Assembly (NCBI RefSeq): GCF_032854445.1
Contig: NC_088303.1
Location: forward strand, 2,983,501-3,047,500
Reading direction: 5' to 3'
Source: Liolophura sinensis
Lineage: Eukaryota; Mollusca; Polyplacophora; Chitonida; Chitonidae
Length of the DNA stretch: 64,000 nucleotides
Below, one piece after another: positions 1 to 12,959 of this stretch. The notes beneath the pieces are model-generated. The model was not told where the DNA came from and searched no databases. It was given only the letters and a program-made list of their open reading frames with translations. The first letter of the stretch is position 1. The number at the start of each line of letters is the position of its first letter. The translations under genes were made by a program, and so were the position numbers.

Positions 1-3000
1 TCCAATCCGTACCAAAATGGATGGTCGAGGACACTTGATTTGGGGTTCCCCCTGTGTTATGCAGGTTACCTGGTCGTAAAAGAGATAAGATGATGATCCC
101 TGCAAGGCCTGGATGAATGGTAATAATAGACCATCATTTTTGCGAAATTTAATCCTGGTACATAGACTTGTTTTGAAAGTATCCATATTTCATTGGTATT
201 TATGAAATTCAAACATTTAAGATACGCCACTTGTAAAGTTTTAATAATAAGTTGAGTCACACGTTGACGCACCTCTAAGTTCTGCCATGTCTATCTCCCC
301 AGACCGTGGCCAAGTTCCGTATTTGCTGTCCTTTGGCATAAGCCAGATGGCTGAACAAAAAGAGAAATGCTAGTAAAATATGAGGAATATTTCATACAAA
401 ATGCAATGACGACGGCTATGCAAAACTGTCATTTCAAGGATACATGCATAAAAAGGTATTATAAAACGAAGGGTATGGTTTCCATGAAAATGGAGAAAGA
501 TATGGAAACAAAAATTTAAAATTGAAAAAAGAAATTGAAAAGCTTACCTGGCCAGAGCCAATCCCCCTTGGGCATCTTAGCCCAGATCTCCACCCTCCCG
601 TAACGGATGGTCCCCGTGCTCTTCAGTTTACAGGACATGGCGGGTGGAATGATCCCGTCCTTGCTGGCATCGTGGTAACAACCATGGTTATTAGAGTTCG
701 TGCACGTGCCATAAGTTTCTGCAAACACATATGGTCCATCGATAATGGAGGTTGGTTTGAACTAAGAAAGTGGATCAAGTGACGTGTTTTATGTTTATAG
801 TGCGAGATGTCCACGTGCCATTGTTTTCAACGATTCTATAGGGCACCAATCAGTTACATAAATTTTCTCCTTTTAAAAATTCTCGAAAGGTTCAGTTATT
901 GGTGTTGTGTTTGGTTTTAGAAAAAAAATATCCCTGAAATGATTTATTTATTTATTTGATTTATGTTTTACGCCGTACTTAAGAATATTTCATTTATACA
1001 ACGGCGACCTGCATTATGGTGGGAGGACACCGAGCAGAGCCAAAGGGAAACCCACGACCATCCGCAGGATGGTGGAAGACCTTCCCACGTATAGCCGGAG
1101 AGGAAGCCATCATGACCCTCTCACAGTGACCGCACTGGTGAGAGTCTCCTTAGTCATGCGCCGCGCTGACATGCCGACCATCTCGACCAAAGAGGCCCCT
1201 ACATGAAATGACAAGGAGATAAATGAAAGTTATAATGAATCACAATCATAAATAACGTTTAAATCTTCCCCAAAGTTTCTAGGTCTATACTTTTTAAAAA
1301 AAAAAAAAAACCTCAATGACTTGAATAAAGGTTACGATGGATATATAAAAGAGAACTGTGGTGCATTTTTTGCTTTTGCTGTGTGGCCGATCAGACTACT
1401 GGCTCTGCTTCATCCAGCATGAGCCATTGATTAATGCGGCCATGGTGTGAGTAGAAACTTCCACTGGGTTGACAGCTTTACGTCGGGTGTTCTGGCGAAG
1501 ATCGGTAGTCTACTAAAAGATTCACTACCAAGAAACCTCATAATTCTCATAAAAAAGGAAATGGTTTTGAGTCCCCACCAATCCAATAAATAAAGGAATA
1601 AATTCTTAATTCTAGGTTTCGTTTTGAACGCTAAATCTTCAGCCATCGATAAAAAAGTTTTTAGATCCTGGAAAATGCCATTTAAATACGGAAAAAGAAC
1701 AGGAGGGAAACCAAAGAAAACAACCGTTGAATTTTTTATGTTTTGAGTTTTAAACTTGGAAAGTTTCCATTGAGAGATTTGTTAGTACCTATACAATCTC
1801 CAAATCGACCTAGAAGTAAAATACTTACTGTGAATATCAAGAATTCCATGTGTAAGAAAGTTCTCTCCAAATCTGTCCACTGTTAGGGTCTTTGATACAA
1901 AAAATTTAAAGGCTCTTTAAGAAATATCAACATATCTTACATAAATATCTAAGTTTAAAAATATCGCTGTTTAAGACTGCACCAACGCTTGAAAAGTTTG
2001 TAGAATCCATAAGCGCTTGATTCACATTAATAGGGCAACGGCGTTACGGAAATTGCTTGGAAACGGATAAAACAAGAAGCAACAACACTTAAAATAGTAT
2101 TTTTTTTGTGGTCAAATGAAATTGACCTTCCAGCTGTATATTCATTCCTTTATATAACTCATCCATTCCGATATAGCGATGATTTCACCGTATCATAAAG
2201 GATGCGAATTCAAATCCAGCCCTCGCCTGCCGTTTTAAATCATCATGTTTTCAGGTACCTGGTGAAGGGAAGTTCTTCCTACCGGACATTCCAGTTTCTA
2301 CCGCCAATAAACCTCAGTGCCGTTGTTTATTCAGTAAAAAATTCTTAAGTGCGAATACATATTTTAAATAACTTTATCCGTTTTTGCCAAATTGAGAAGG
2401 TTTTTTGTGGTTTTTTTCTTTTTCTTTATATAACTTCCCTTATTCTTGAACATATGAAGTAAAGTGATTTGAAATGCCTACTGCGATTTACCGGTTTGAG
2501 GTGGAGAATTCCGTTCTTCACGAAACAATTCCTGCTCTCTGGGCTGTAGATCTGGAACTCGCCATTCTGCATAGGGAGGGATGGAAGTTATACAAGCCTT
2601 GAAGTGTTACGTTTAATACATTGTTGAACTGTACAGGAAACCGGCCAAAATACCAATAATAAACACAGATTTGCCCATATTTTCTTCGCTGAACAAAGGG
2701 TTTCGTTGTCAGTTGTTAGGAAATCCATGTTTCTTTCAAAAGCAAAGTTGTACTATTTTCTACGCATGTCAAATAAAAAAAATGTGAAGGTTCACAAAAA
2801 TGTGAATGCAAGGTTGTAACAATCTGCACAGACATGCAAATTAATATGTACGTGTGTTTGTACACAGCTGCAAACACATGCTATACTGCACATGCTACAG
2901 TGCAGACAGGTGGCATAATTACTGGCAAAAAGACAAAAAAAAATAATGATACGCATATATTCCGGAGTGAGGGCGAATTCCAACTGGCTGACCGAAATTT

Positions 3001-3924
3001 GATTTAACCGAACCAGTTTTGATTGTGAAATGGATCTTTTGATTTCAATTGTAAACACTTGAATAGGCTCATATTAAAAGTAATGCGTCATAGTTTGTTC
3101 TTTCTTATATCATAAAACTAGCCAATAAAATTTACATTTTCAGTTTTTGCTTATACATCGAAAATTGCTTCGTGAAATCGACGCCACATAATTCCTATAT
3201 TATACAAATATTTCTATGCAGTGGTATTTTTTAGTTTAGCAATACTTCTATGCAGTGTATTTTTTAAAAGCACAAAGACTCCTATGACCACACAAATACT
3301 TATGTAGTGTATCAGATGTCTATTAGTTTCTGACACAAGTACTTCCATAATATACAGATATTCTGCAGTCCCAGTTATACCTACCCCAAAGCCGCTGGCC
3401 GCCACTTCATTGGTCCATTTGCTGTGATCAAAGTGACTGAAATCATCATGGAACACCTGGTGAAAGTCCCGCACGTGGCTCTATACACAAAACACCAACG
3501 ACAAGCTGGCGGCATTAACGTGTACAAAGGAAACCTCTGCGCCTGCATTATGAGCATTTTAACAACCAAACAAAAGCAATTTTCAGTAAAGAATAAAATG
3601 TATAGCTGACAGAACTTCCACTGTGATAAATGTACACACAGCGTATATCGTAAGACGGTCCAAGCCGTTTTGCATCTTGCACTTACAATAAAAGTAAAAT
3701 CATTTCACCAAGGAAGTGATTTAAAGTTATCCATTCATCCCAGCCATGTGCTTCAGCGAAATGACGACTTATAAACTGAATTATTACTTCAGATACGGCT
3801 TCAGCCCTAAAAAGAAAACATTTGGTAAATATTATATTTGCACGTAAATAAATCACGTACCGACATCAGAATAAGCTTGGCCTATAGCCAGAGCTATTGT
3901 CACCAACGTATGTAGTACAAACAT
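1..3924 (-). CDS. GH16 beta-1,3-glucanase (laminarinase-like), copy 1, partial and frameshifted
   Basis: Secreted glycosyl hydrolase family 16 enzyme expected to cut, or as a non-catalytic relative bind, beta-1,3-glucans such as laminarin. Exons seen: 3861-3924 (signal peptide, starts MFVLHTLVTIALA), 3385-3480, 2492-2566, 1829-1889, 548-718, 273-350 and 1-69; the remaining exons lie left of the window. All junctions are GT/AG. Exon 6 holds the catalytic block GEIDMAE, keeping the Glu-x-Asp-x-x-Glu spacing. Exon 5 ends in the conserved GDWLWP. Exon structure matches copy 2 exon by exon, so this is a tandem duplicate. Oddity: exon 2 is one base long relative to copy 2 (between the EPRAGL-like start and VFHDDF), so the frame entering from exon 1 reaches a stop, and no alternative splice site I tried repairs it. 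The promoter also lacks the TATA-like box of copy 2. It is either a pseudogene or carries a sequencing indel. Confidence 0.8.
943..1205 (-). mobile_element. tRNA-headed SINE (family A), near full length
   Basis: On the plus strand it runs from the 3' tail TTTATTTGATTTATG through the core TTTTACGCCGTACT, AATATTTCATTTATAC and GCATTATGGTGGGAGGA to a tRNA-like head ending near 1200. The head is on the minus strand and contains an A-box-like TTGGTCGAGATGG. The same core recurs at about ten places in the window. It lies in an intron of GH16 copy 1. Confidence 0.7.
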
Positions 3925-4538
3925 TTTGTCCCTTCCACAGGCGGATTTTGGGACTTTCTGCACGCTTTCGAGGCCTTGTGTCCACACTAATGGCAGCTCG
4001 TCACGAGAGAGGCGAGATTCCACATATGTAATTCTGATGTCGTCAGCTGTTCATTTTCCCAGACATCACCCACACAGTGGAATGCTAAGATAACGCCGTG
4101 ATAACGCACTGGAATCAGATTGTACTTGAGACATTTAGTTAATTAAGCTACATTTTGTTCTCCTATCTACATACTATTTTCCGTTACGTATTTGCCCTTG
4201 ACACACCGACCTCAAAACTGTTTTCAGATCCTCATTTTAAAATGTCAGTTGGAGAGACAGCAAAATTCCTCTATCTACATGTGCAAATCTTGAATATTTG
4301 TGTAAGTTTTCGTTCCTTAAAATAAACATCAAGTCTTTTTTGTTCTTTGTCATTCCACACGATTTCCCTGTTGATAGTGATCGGGGGATACAATGTGGAT
4401 CATGACCGCAGGGGATACATAAGTACCTATTATAAGGATAACATATACCTAATATGAGGATAACATTTCAAATAAGTAAATTCTTTGAAAAAAACAGTAA
4501 ATAAACAAAAAACACAGAAAAAAGTTAATGAATCCTCT

Positions 4539-4544
4539 TTTATT
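4539..4544 (-). terminator. Polyadenylation signal of GH16 copy 2
   Basis: AATAAA on the minus strand, about 80 bases beyond the distal stop at 4623-4625. The position is typical for a short 3' UTR. Confidence 0.5.
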
Positions 4545-4622
4545 GTATAATCACGGGATACGCATGTTTCCGTAATTTCTCTGCAAACTGATAAATCGTG
4601 TAGATCGAGTTTCAGGGAGAGA

Positions 4623-7600
4623 TTACTTGTAGGTCCACATTGTCACAGACTTCACCTTGCATGGCCGCCTCGTCTCCTTCCACGTCGGGTACCACTGCTC
4701 CTTCGCCGCCCAGAACTTCTCCATGGCTTTTTGTTTGTCCGTCACTGTTTAGCCAGGCTTGGGATAAGGTGTGTTTCTGGCTTTGTCTTGGAACCAGCCT
4801 TTGGTACTACCCACAGCCACGTTTAGAATCATGTAAAACTGAAAAATGTAGATGGACTGAGAGAATATAGTGTAGATCGGACAAGTGGTAACAAAAGCTA
4901 TCCTAGGGCTTAGAAACTTATTTCTGTCAAATATCAATTTGCACGTTTGCATACAACAGAAAAAAATAAACAGTTATGTGTTCAGCTATGGGCTCGGTGT
5001 TTTCTTTTCACAGAATTGTCATAACAGGTGAAAATGACAGAATGACACAATGTATTTTACAGACTATAGAACTGTTGGCATTTTCCTTGGGTTGAGAAGC
5101 TACCTTTAGAACAAGCTCAAATTTACGATAGGCTGCAACATGCTGTGTAAAAGGGTCGATGTTGCCTTGAACTTGGGTACCTCTTCAGCAATAGCCCATG
5201 TGAAAGGTCAGGATGTCAGCAAATTCGACCAGCGGTCCAACAGACAGGCAGGGAGAGTGACTTACAACGGTCCATGTGAAAGGTCAGGATGTCAGCAATT
5301 CGGCCAGTGCACCAGCAAACAGGCAGGGAGAGTGACTTACAACAGCCCATGTGAAAGGTCAGGATGTCAGCAATTCGACAAGTGGACCAGCAAACAGGCA
5401 GGGAGAGTGACTTACAACAGCTCATGTGAAAGGTCAGGATGTCAGCAATTCCACCAGTGGACAAGCAGACAGGCAGAGAGGGTGACTTACAACAGCCCAT
5501 TTGAAAGGTCAGAATGTCAGCAATTCGACAAGTGGACCAGCAGATAGGCAGGGAGAGTGACTTACAACAGCCCATGTGAAAGGTCAGATGCCAGCAATTC
5601 CACCAGTGCACCAGCAGACAGGCAGAGAGGGTGACTTACAATAGCCTAAGTGAAAGGATAGGATGTCAAAATAACAAGGAAATAAACATCTAACCAATTC
5701 ATTTAAACCAGCAAAAAAGATCTCCAAAACTTTATACTATATAAACGAAAGCTACACAGCAAAAATTAAAATTTTCTTAATTCGATAATTTTCGACTGGT
5801 GGATGATTATCGTGGATTACTTGTTTGTCGAATGGAGCGTCCTTCCCGCCATGAGTGTAGATGCTGTTCCCTTGGAGATAATGGTGGAAATATCCGTCAG
5901 GTGGCGTAGTGGCGTTCAGTATCATGCGATCATCAATAGAAATACTGAAATATTAAGGTATAACAGTAAGTGCTGCATAGAATTGAACACAATTACACAG
6001 TTTTCCACCGAATCCTTTACTATAAACATTTTTCACAGGCCTAAGTTAGCGTGCCTATTAGGTGTATGTTTGTGGGCGTGGGGACGGCTCTATGGAGCAC
6101 TCTCTGACACGTTTTATATGTGAGTGGAATGAGTCGGACTCCGTTATAACGGCGGGAATTTAGAGGAGAGACAACCCGTAAACATGATTAATTTCTTCTT
6201 TCAAAACTTTTGTTGGTAATAGAAGCTAACTGCATCTTGCGGTAAACTGTAAATTAGCATTATTTCTAAGTAAATTAAGAGAGTTCATCTGACTCAGTGA
6301 AAGGATTTAAATTTATACTCAAATGTACATCAAACTGAGGATGTTTGTGGGTTTCCTTCCGGCTCTGCGTGGCAATTTTCTCCACCACCACCACCCCCCC
6401 CCCCCCCTTCCTCCTTCCACCAATACCGACCTTCATATAAATGAATATCTTTGAGCACGGTGTTAACACCGATGAAACAAATAAATAAATCACAGATATT
6501 TCTGTTACCTACTAGATGTGAGAAGCGGTCCAGTCCATGACAAATTTGTGGAAGTCTCTGGCATAGGAGTGGCCATTCCAGCTAACACAGTAAAATGAAC
6601 ACGTGACAGAGGTTAGCAACTCTTGATCATTAACATGTAGCCTACAACTTTACATAAGTGTGGTATATGGTAATCACTTCTGTCTTGTTCAGCTAGAAGG
6701 AACGACCGAACTAAAATGGCTACCTGAACGTATGAGAAATGATGTGAACGCTTCCTGGCTTTTCCAGATGTACAGATAAAAAGGAGAAGAGACCATTTTG
6801 TAAACATTACAAGACTAAAGATATATGACATTAGACAGGAATTTCTGAAAATCTCGCCAGTAAAAACATCTGACAAAACAGAAAAACTCCAAACTTTACG
6901 GTAATGGCATATGACAAAATAGAAGACATTCTGAATAAGAGTTGTAAATGCATTTAATAGAGAGCGCATAAAAACTTAGATTCCCAGTTGTAAGTACACA
7001 GAGTCACGCAACTGATCAATTTTTGACAACAATGGCTGTGTGTTTGTGACCTGACCACGATGGCTGTGTGTTCTGACGACAATGACTGTGTGTTCTGTGA
7101 TCTGACGACAATGACTGTTTGTTCTGTGATCTGACAACAACGGCTATGTCTTCTGTGATCCGACGATAATGGCTGTGTGTTCTGTGATCTGAAGACAATG
7201 GCAACGTGTTCTGTGATCTGACGACAATGGCAATCGTGTTCTGTGATCTGACGACAATGGGTATGTGTTCTGTGATCCGACGATAATGGCTATATATTCT
7301 GCGATCTGACGACAACGGCTATGTGTTCTGTGATCCGACGACAATGGCTGTGTGTTCTGTGATCTGAAGACAATGGCAACGTGTTCTGTGATCTGACGAC
7401 AATGGGTATGTGTTCTGTGATCCGACGATAATGGCTGTGTGTTCTGTGATCCGACGACAATGGTTGTGTGTTCTGTGATGTAACGACAATGGCTATGTCT
7501 TCTGTGATCTGACGACAACGGCTATGTGTTCTGTGATCTGACGACAATGCCTATGTATTCTGTGATCTGACGACAACGGCTATGTATTCTGTGATCTGAC

Positions 7601-10600
7601 GACAATGGTTGTATGTTCTGTGATCTGACAACAATGGTTGTGTGTTCTGTGATGTAACGACAATGGCTATGTCTTCTGTGATCTGACGACAACGGCTATG
7701 TGTTCTGTGATCTGACGACAATGGCTATATATTCTGCGATCTGACGACAATGGCTGTGTTCTGTGACTTACTGTGTGTGTGAGATCTGCCGATGACCATG
7801 TTGCCAGTCCGTGCCAAAATGGATGGTGGATGTGACTTGATTAGGGGTTCCTCCTGAATTATGCAGGTTTCCTGACCATAAAAGAGACAAACGTATACCT
7901 ATATGTGCAGCTGCAGTCGAAGATGGACTCGAGGCTGCAACCTTACAGGTGTTGATCAGCCAGATCATCACTTTAGGGTCAAGTGACCCATGTGGGCCTA
8001 TAGGCCTATTGTTTTTGCACATCTGGTAGCGAATTACAATCCCCTTTGCATGTCCTCGTCTCTGCTAGTGAGGGTTGCCATGGTTTTTTTTTTTTAAATA
8101 ACACATGTAGTCAAAAACCTTAATTTATCTGAATTTAGGCATTGTTCCAGAATGTTGATTCTCCCGCTCTCACCGCATGTGGGTCCCTGGTGACAATAAG
8201 CGATCATGTGGCCATTTGCCACATGAAGATCACTTGCCAAACACCAACATGATGTGCATATCTGTACGTCATATATGGGAAAGATCATCGGTAACTTGCT
8301 AAAGGTCGATGGTTTACCAAGAGTACTCGGGTTTTCTCCACTCACGAAAATGACCGCCATCGTATAAGTAACAAACAATCTTGAGGATTAAACAAAATGA
8401 AAATGACAATAAATAAAGAAATAAATATTCCATGCAGAATGTACAATTAAGTGCTTAAGAAATAGATCTGAGAGTCTGCAAAAGTAGGGCATACCCATTT
8501 ACCCCGACACACCGTTCTGGTTGGTTGGGGTCTGCTGGTTGCTGCTTTTCCGTCACATGTAATGCTCAATCTCTGACGTTTGCGAACATAACGTATACCC
8601 ACCTCTAAGTTCTGCTATATCAATCTCCCCAGAACGAGGCCAGACTCCGTACGCTTTGTCTCTAGGGACCAACCAGATGGCTTTGTAGGTACAAAATAGA
8701 AAACAAGAAACGAACGGTTTAACAAAGTGTTAGTTGAAAAAAGACACGCATTAAACACGCAATTTATCCTGCATTCAACCTTATTGTCTTTCTTGTTACG
8801 TCTCATTCTCTGTATCCTTTCCTTACAAGAAAAGGCAGCGCAAAACTGAAGCAAGCATTGCTAACAAGGATGCTGAAAACTATGTCTATAAGAGTCCTTT
8901 TACTCATGTTTTCAAACTTTTTTCAAATTTGAGGGAAATTCATTCAATTGTTTGCATTCAGAGAAGAGCTCAGTACAATGACGTAGCATCACATTCTATA
9001 CTACTCACACTGATGCAACTGCAGGTTAATTTTTGTGAACATCATTTAAATAATTTAAATAACTCTTATAATAAGAGTCATTCCAACACTGAAAGGTGTA
9101 CATAGAAAAAAGTATGTACGTAAAATTCTTAAAACCTACCAACTAGTATATTCTTCATGAAGCCTACCACAGAGTTAAACATTTGAATGCCTTCAAACTT
9201 TCTTTAAAAACAAGTGATTTTGTAGAATTTAATCGTATAACTCTTGGGGCACTGGGCAGAAAGGTTCGCTCACAGTGCCATACGGTTTTAAGCTTTTCCG
9301 TACTAAATGGACTTTTAGAACTGGCCTATATTTGTTGTTGTTCACCTGTGTGAATTACAGTGGCATAAAACTTGGATATTTCACCTACAAGGTTAGAAGT
9401 CATTAACTGGTGGCTACAAGTTAACTGATTTGTTTTATACTAACAAGCTGATTAGCAGAATAATAACCTTAGAAAAACCTTGAACATGTATAGTAACTCA
9501 ATTAAACCAACGCTCACCTGGCCAGAGCCAATCCCCCTTGGGCATCTTAGCCCAGACCTCCACTCTCCCGTATCGGACTGACCCTGTGCTCTTCAGTTTA
9601 CAGGACATGGCCGGTTGGATGATCCCGTCCTTGCTGGCGTCGTGGTAACACCCGTGGCTACTCGTGCAGTTGCCATACGTCTCTGAAACACGTTCCATGC
9701 ATCAGACCTTGGAACCTTTTTGTGTAAGCCATTTAAACCAACATGAAAGAAAGGCAGGTGAGATCTAGCCAGATCACGAGAACCAGGAATTAAACATTTT
9801 ATAGACCTGCGTCAAACCTAATCTATTTTTTATTTTTGTTACGAAAATCCCGATCGAATTTGAGGGATATTAATGCGGCTTACTGAACAGCTGAAATGCC
9901 TGTGCATGTAGGAACAAAATGCACTGAAATCATTCTAAAAACCAGATGCATGTCAAGTTACTTCATAGGCCTATACTACACATCTCTGACAAACATCCGG
10001 TACATCAGTCTGTGAAACTTGCAAATGTTGAGTTGTATTGAAAAAAAAACTCCTAGTCAAATGAAATTTGGTATCCATATAAGTCAATGAAACACGTGCA
10101 CATGTGAATATTAATGACAGATGTTGTGTTGTATTGAGGAAGGAAAGAATGTACACACAGAGGGACAGCAATCAAACCCAATTAAAACACAGTGACCCAG
10201 GTGCATACGTACTAAGTCTGTGAAATATGTTGGACTGAGCAGAATAATTATAGATGGTCATTCTTTAAATTAAAAAAGTGAATTGTATATACGGAAATCT
10301 ATGCTTCAGCCATTAATTAATGTTTTGCATCTCACAATTGGTTTATTTCAATACTTCAGAATTCTTCACTATCATCGAGGGCATAGAGGTTCCACTATTA
10401 CTTACTTACTATATCCAGAATTCCATGTTCAAGAAAGTCTTTTCCGAATCTGTCCACTGTCAGGGTCTGCATTGATACCATTTGAACAGCAGTCAAAATA
10501 TAGCGTATTTCCCGTAACTATATTGTAAGTAAATTGTCACGTTAAAGATGTCACATAACAAACTTTGTCGTAAATCTTCAACGACTGTTACTGTATACGT

Positions 10601-12894
10601 AAATGGTAAGAACTTCGCTCAATCTTCAAGGAAACAAGGCCACACATTGTTGTGGATATATAACTACTTTTGTTTAAACATACTTTACTCCACTGAGTGC
10701 ATCCGTGCGCCCATGACATTTCAGGCACTACGGTCGTTCTTGTCTTCAGCCTGACACGGAACAAGACTCTTGTATATCGAGATTTTGCAAAGTTACAATG
10801 TTTCCGTTGGAACTCACCGGTTTTAAGTACAAAATTCCATCCTTCACAAAGCAGTTCCTGCTCTCAGGGCTGTAGATCTGGAACTCGCCATTCTGAAAGA
10901 ATATAGGGGGACGTCATCTGTCTTCTACAAACATAGACCCGAGTAGCATGTATGTGGTAATCGTCATTATAGCTGGTGCCCTCACACTGCACTACCATTA
11001 CATCCACTGTTGTATGCCTACAGCGAATGTCGATTTCACGTACATAGCCATTTCTGTCCTGCGCGAAAATGTTAAACAGAATTTTAGAGGTTATTTTTGA
11101 CCCTAGAAATAAAAACTTTCATCCCGTCATAAATGTTATCTTAAGATAAAACTGTCAAAACTTCAGTTTTGAGTACCCCGTGTCAACAAAATGAGCATTA
11201 TGAGGAGGTTTTGAAGTTGGACCTGTCCTAACGGTTTCCTCGAATACAATCTGAAAAAAAACTTTGCGTATCGCTATTCCTATATCCAGCTGAGTGTATT
11301 CAGGCTGCGTGGAATAGGCTCCCAAGGCGCTAAAGAAGGGTGACACATAAGGTATACATAAAATATTATGTGTGTGTATACATTTCTCTGCTTAAAACTG
11401 TTTGTGTTTGACTACAGTCTCCAAGATGCTGTCCAAGATTTCTACATATATATATTTCTACTCTGGTGATGGACATTTTGTACCTACACCAACAGTCACA
11501 GTAAACCCATGTGGACGACAAAAGGCAATTTGCATGTACGGAAGTCCATATTTTCCACATATTAATGTACGTATATGCGTCTGCTGTGGGCTTTACGTCT
11601 TACCGGTACTTCAATGGGTGTGTGTACGTGTATAATAGTGGGGGTGTCTTCTTGGGGCAGCGCCTGTCCATGCCGCTGAAGTGCCGCAACAGTACACTAA
11701 AGCATCACGCCTTAGACACCAGACATGACAACCCATCCTGTCACATTTTACCGACACCTTTGCTCTAGCCGGTCATTGCTGAGCGCAAAACAGGACAGCA
11801 ACAAGTACTATTTATTAAAGTTTTTGGTATGAACCGACCCTGGTTTGATCCCGGGTACCCTATCTTCCAGGCGGACGCTCTAACCATTATGGGCCATTGA
11901 AGTGGTTCCAGCATGTCATTTATTTATTCGATTGGTGTTTTACGCAGTACTCAAGAATATTTGCCTTACACGACCACGGCCAGCATTATGGTGGGGAGGA
12001 AACCGGGCAGAACCCCATGGCCATCCGCAGGTTGCTGGAAGACCTTAATACTTATGCCAACATATTAAGTCTACAAATATACTTTTATAGTTTACAATAA
12101 CTATTTGTACATAAATTCGCCAATAATACACAAACACTGTAATTAGTATAAAAAAAGCTTCTACCGTCCCAAATATACGTACCCCAAACCCACTGGCAGC
12201 AATTTCATTCGTCCATTTGCTATGATCCAGCCCTCCGCTGAAGTCATCGTGAAACACCTGTACCAGTCCTGCGCGAGTTTCTGTACACAAAACTTTGAAT
12301 TTTTTTTTGATTCATGTTTTAGGCCGTGCCCAAGAATATTTCACTTGTAAGCAATGCCCCCAGAAGTATGGTGAGGGGGAACTGGACAGAGCCAGAGAGA
12401 AACCCTCGATCATCAGCAAGATGCCTGACATTTTCGGATACATAGCAGCTAAAATTAAAAAAATTAAATAATTTTTATTTATTGGATTTGTGTTTTTACA
12501 CCGCACTCAAGAATCGCAGGTTGCTGCTAGATCTTCCAACGTACGGCCGGAGAGGAAGCCAACATGAGCTGGATTTGAAGTCACATCAACTGTAATGGTG
12601 AGAGGCTCCTGGGTCATTACGCTAAATAAATATTACAAAATTCATTTCGTATAGAGACAGCCTATTTCATGAATACACTGCAAACAAATCCGCAATACCG
12701 TTCCTTTGTATAATACATTAACCATAATATGCCTATTATATACATGCTGTAAGATATTTTATTTTTTTTTCACATTAATGATATAAATGTACAGTACCTG
12801 AACTATTGAAATTGCTTAAAAATAACATACCGACGTCAGAATAAGCTGGAATTATCAACAGTGAAATTAAGACCAGGACCTGCAGTACAAACAT
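4623..12894 (-). CDS. GH16 beta-1,3-glucanase (laminarinase-like), copy 2, ten exons
   Basis: Exons on the minus strand: 12831-12894, 12183-12280, 10818-10892, 10406-10466, 9518-9682, 8603-8680, 7772-7871, 6513-6581, 5821-5944 and 4623-4838. Phases agree across all nine introns. It begins with a hydrophobic signal peptide (MFVLQVLVLISLL, cleavage probably near residue 19) and would be about 349 aa, usual for animal laminarinases. Landmarks: NGEFQIYSPE (exon 3), TLTVDRFG (exon 4), GDWLWP (exon 5), catalytic GEIDIAE with E173, D175 and E178 (exon 6), STIHFGTDW (exon 7), HKFVMDWT (exon 8), DAPFD (exon 9), MILNVAVG (exon 10). The expected role is extracellular hydrolysis of beta-1,3-glucan for digestion or immunity. 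Exon 4 has two overlapping donors; the downstream one keeps the frame. Oddity: read literally, exon 10 stops at 4749-4751, after KPG; about 45 further family-like residues follow in shifted frames to a stop at 4623-4625. Confidence 0.87.
5185..5650. repeat. Minisatellite, 75-bp unit, about 6 copies
   Basis: The phrase TGAAAGGTCAGGATGTCAGC recurs at 5201, 5277, 5352 and onward with a period of 75-76. It lies in the last intron of GH16 copy 2. The unit is a multiple of three, so both strands show a repetitive open frame with no sign of being a gene. Confidence 0.9.
7016..7769. repeat. Minisatellite, 29-bp unit, about 26 copies, abutting a splice donor
   Basis: The phrase TTCTGTGATCTGACGACAA recurs every 29 bases (7384, 7413, 7442 and so on). 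On the minus strand the array begins about five bases inside the intron after GH16 copy 2 exon 7, whose donor GT is at 7771-7770, and fills most of the donor half of that intron. Confidence 0.92.
11635..11897 (-). mobile_element. tRNA-headed SINE (family B)
   Basis: The minus-strand head reads like a tRNA: ATAATGGTTAGAGCGTCCGC followed by GGGATCAAACC, resembling A and B boxes. The body contains CTTGGGGCAGCGCCTGTCC and CACCAGACATGACAACCC. Related body fragments occur at about 26010-26130 and 33050-33170. It lies in intron 2 of GH16 copy 2. Confidence 0.6.
11917..12050 (-). mobile_element. Family A SINE, tail and core only
   Basis: It carries TTTATTTATTCGATTGGTG, TTTTACGCAGTACTC and CATTATGGTGGGGAGGAAAC, ending at GCTGGAAGACC. 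The tRNA head is missing, and it directly adjoins the family B SINE. Confidence 0.65.
12305..12640 (-). mobile_element. Two partial family A SINEs
   Basis: One degenerate copy (about 12305-12430: CATGTTTTAGGCCGTGCCC, AGTATGGTGAGGGGGAAC) is followed by a second (about 12466-12640: TTTATTGGATTTGTG, ACGGCCGGAGAGGAAGCC, GTGAGAGGCTCCTGGGTCA). The second has lost its central part. Both lie in intron 1 of GH16 copy 2. Confidence 0.6.
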
Positions 12895-12942
12895 TTTGCC
12901 TTTTCCATAGACAGAATGCTTAATTTTCAGGGCACTGGGTGC

Positions 12943-12949
12943 TTTTTAT
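12943..12949 (-). promoter_or_regulatory. TATA-like box of GH16 copy 2
   Basis: On the minus strand the sequence GGATAAAAAGC lies about 50 bases upstream of the start ATG at 12894. That spacing would suit transcription starting near 12920. The flanking CATTAGTG is also found upstream of copy 1 (about 3990), where the box reads GGACACAAGG instead, so the duplicated promoter has diverged at this motif. The assignment rests on position and motif only. Confidence 0.45.
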
Positions 12950-12959
12950 CCGCACTAAT

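Noticed and set aside
2165-2345. Additional SINE in a GH16 copy 1 intron
   Set aside because: A B-box-like phrase (GAATTCAAATCCAGC) and a loosely SINE-like body are present, but I could not match it to another copy in the window.
5140-5611. Cysteine-containing repeat peptides on both strands
   Set aside because: The 75-bp minisatellite in the last GH16 intron; no start or splice support.
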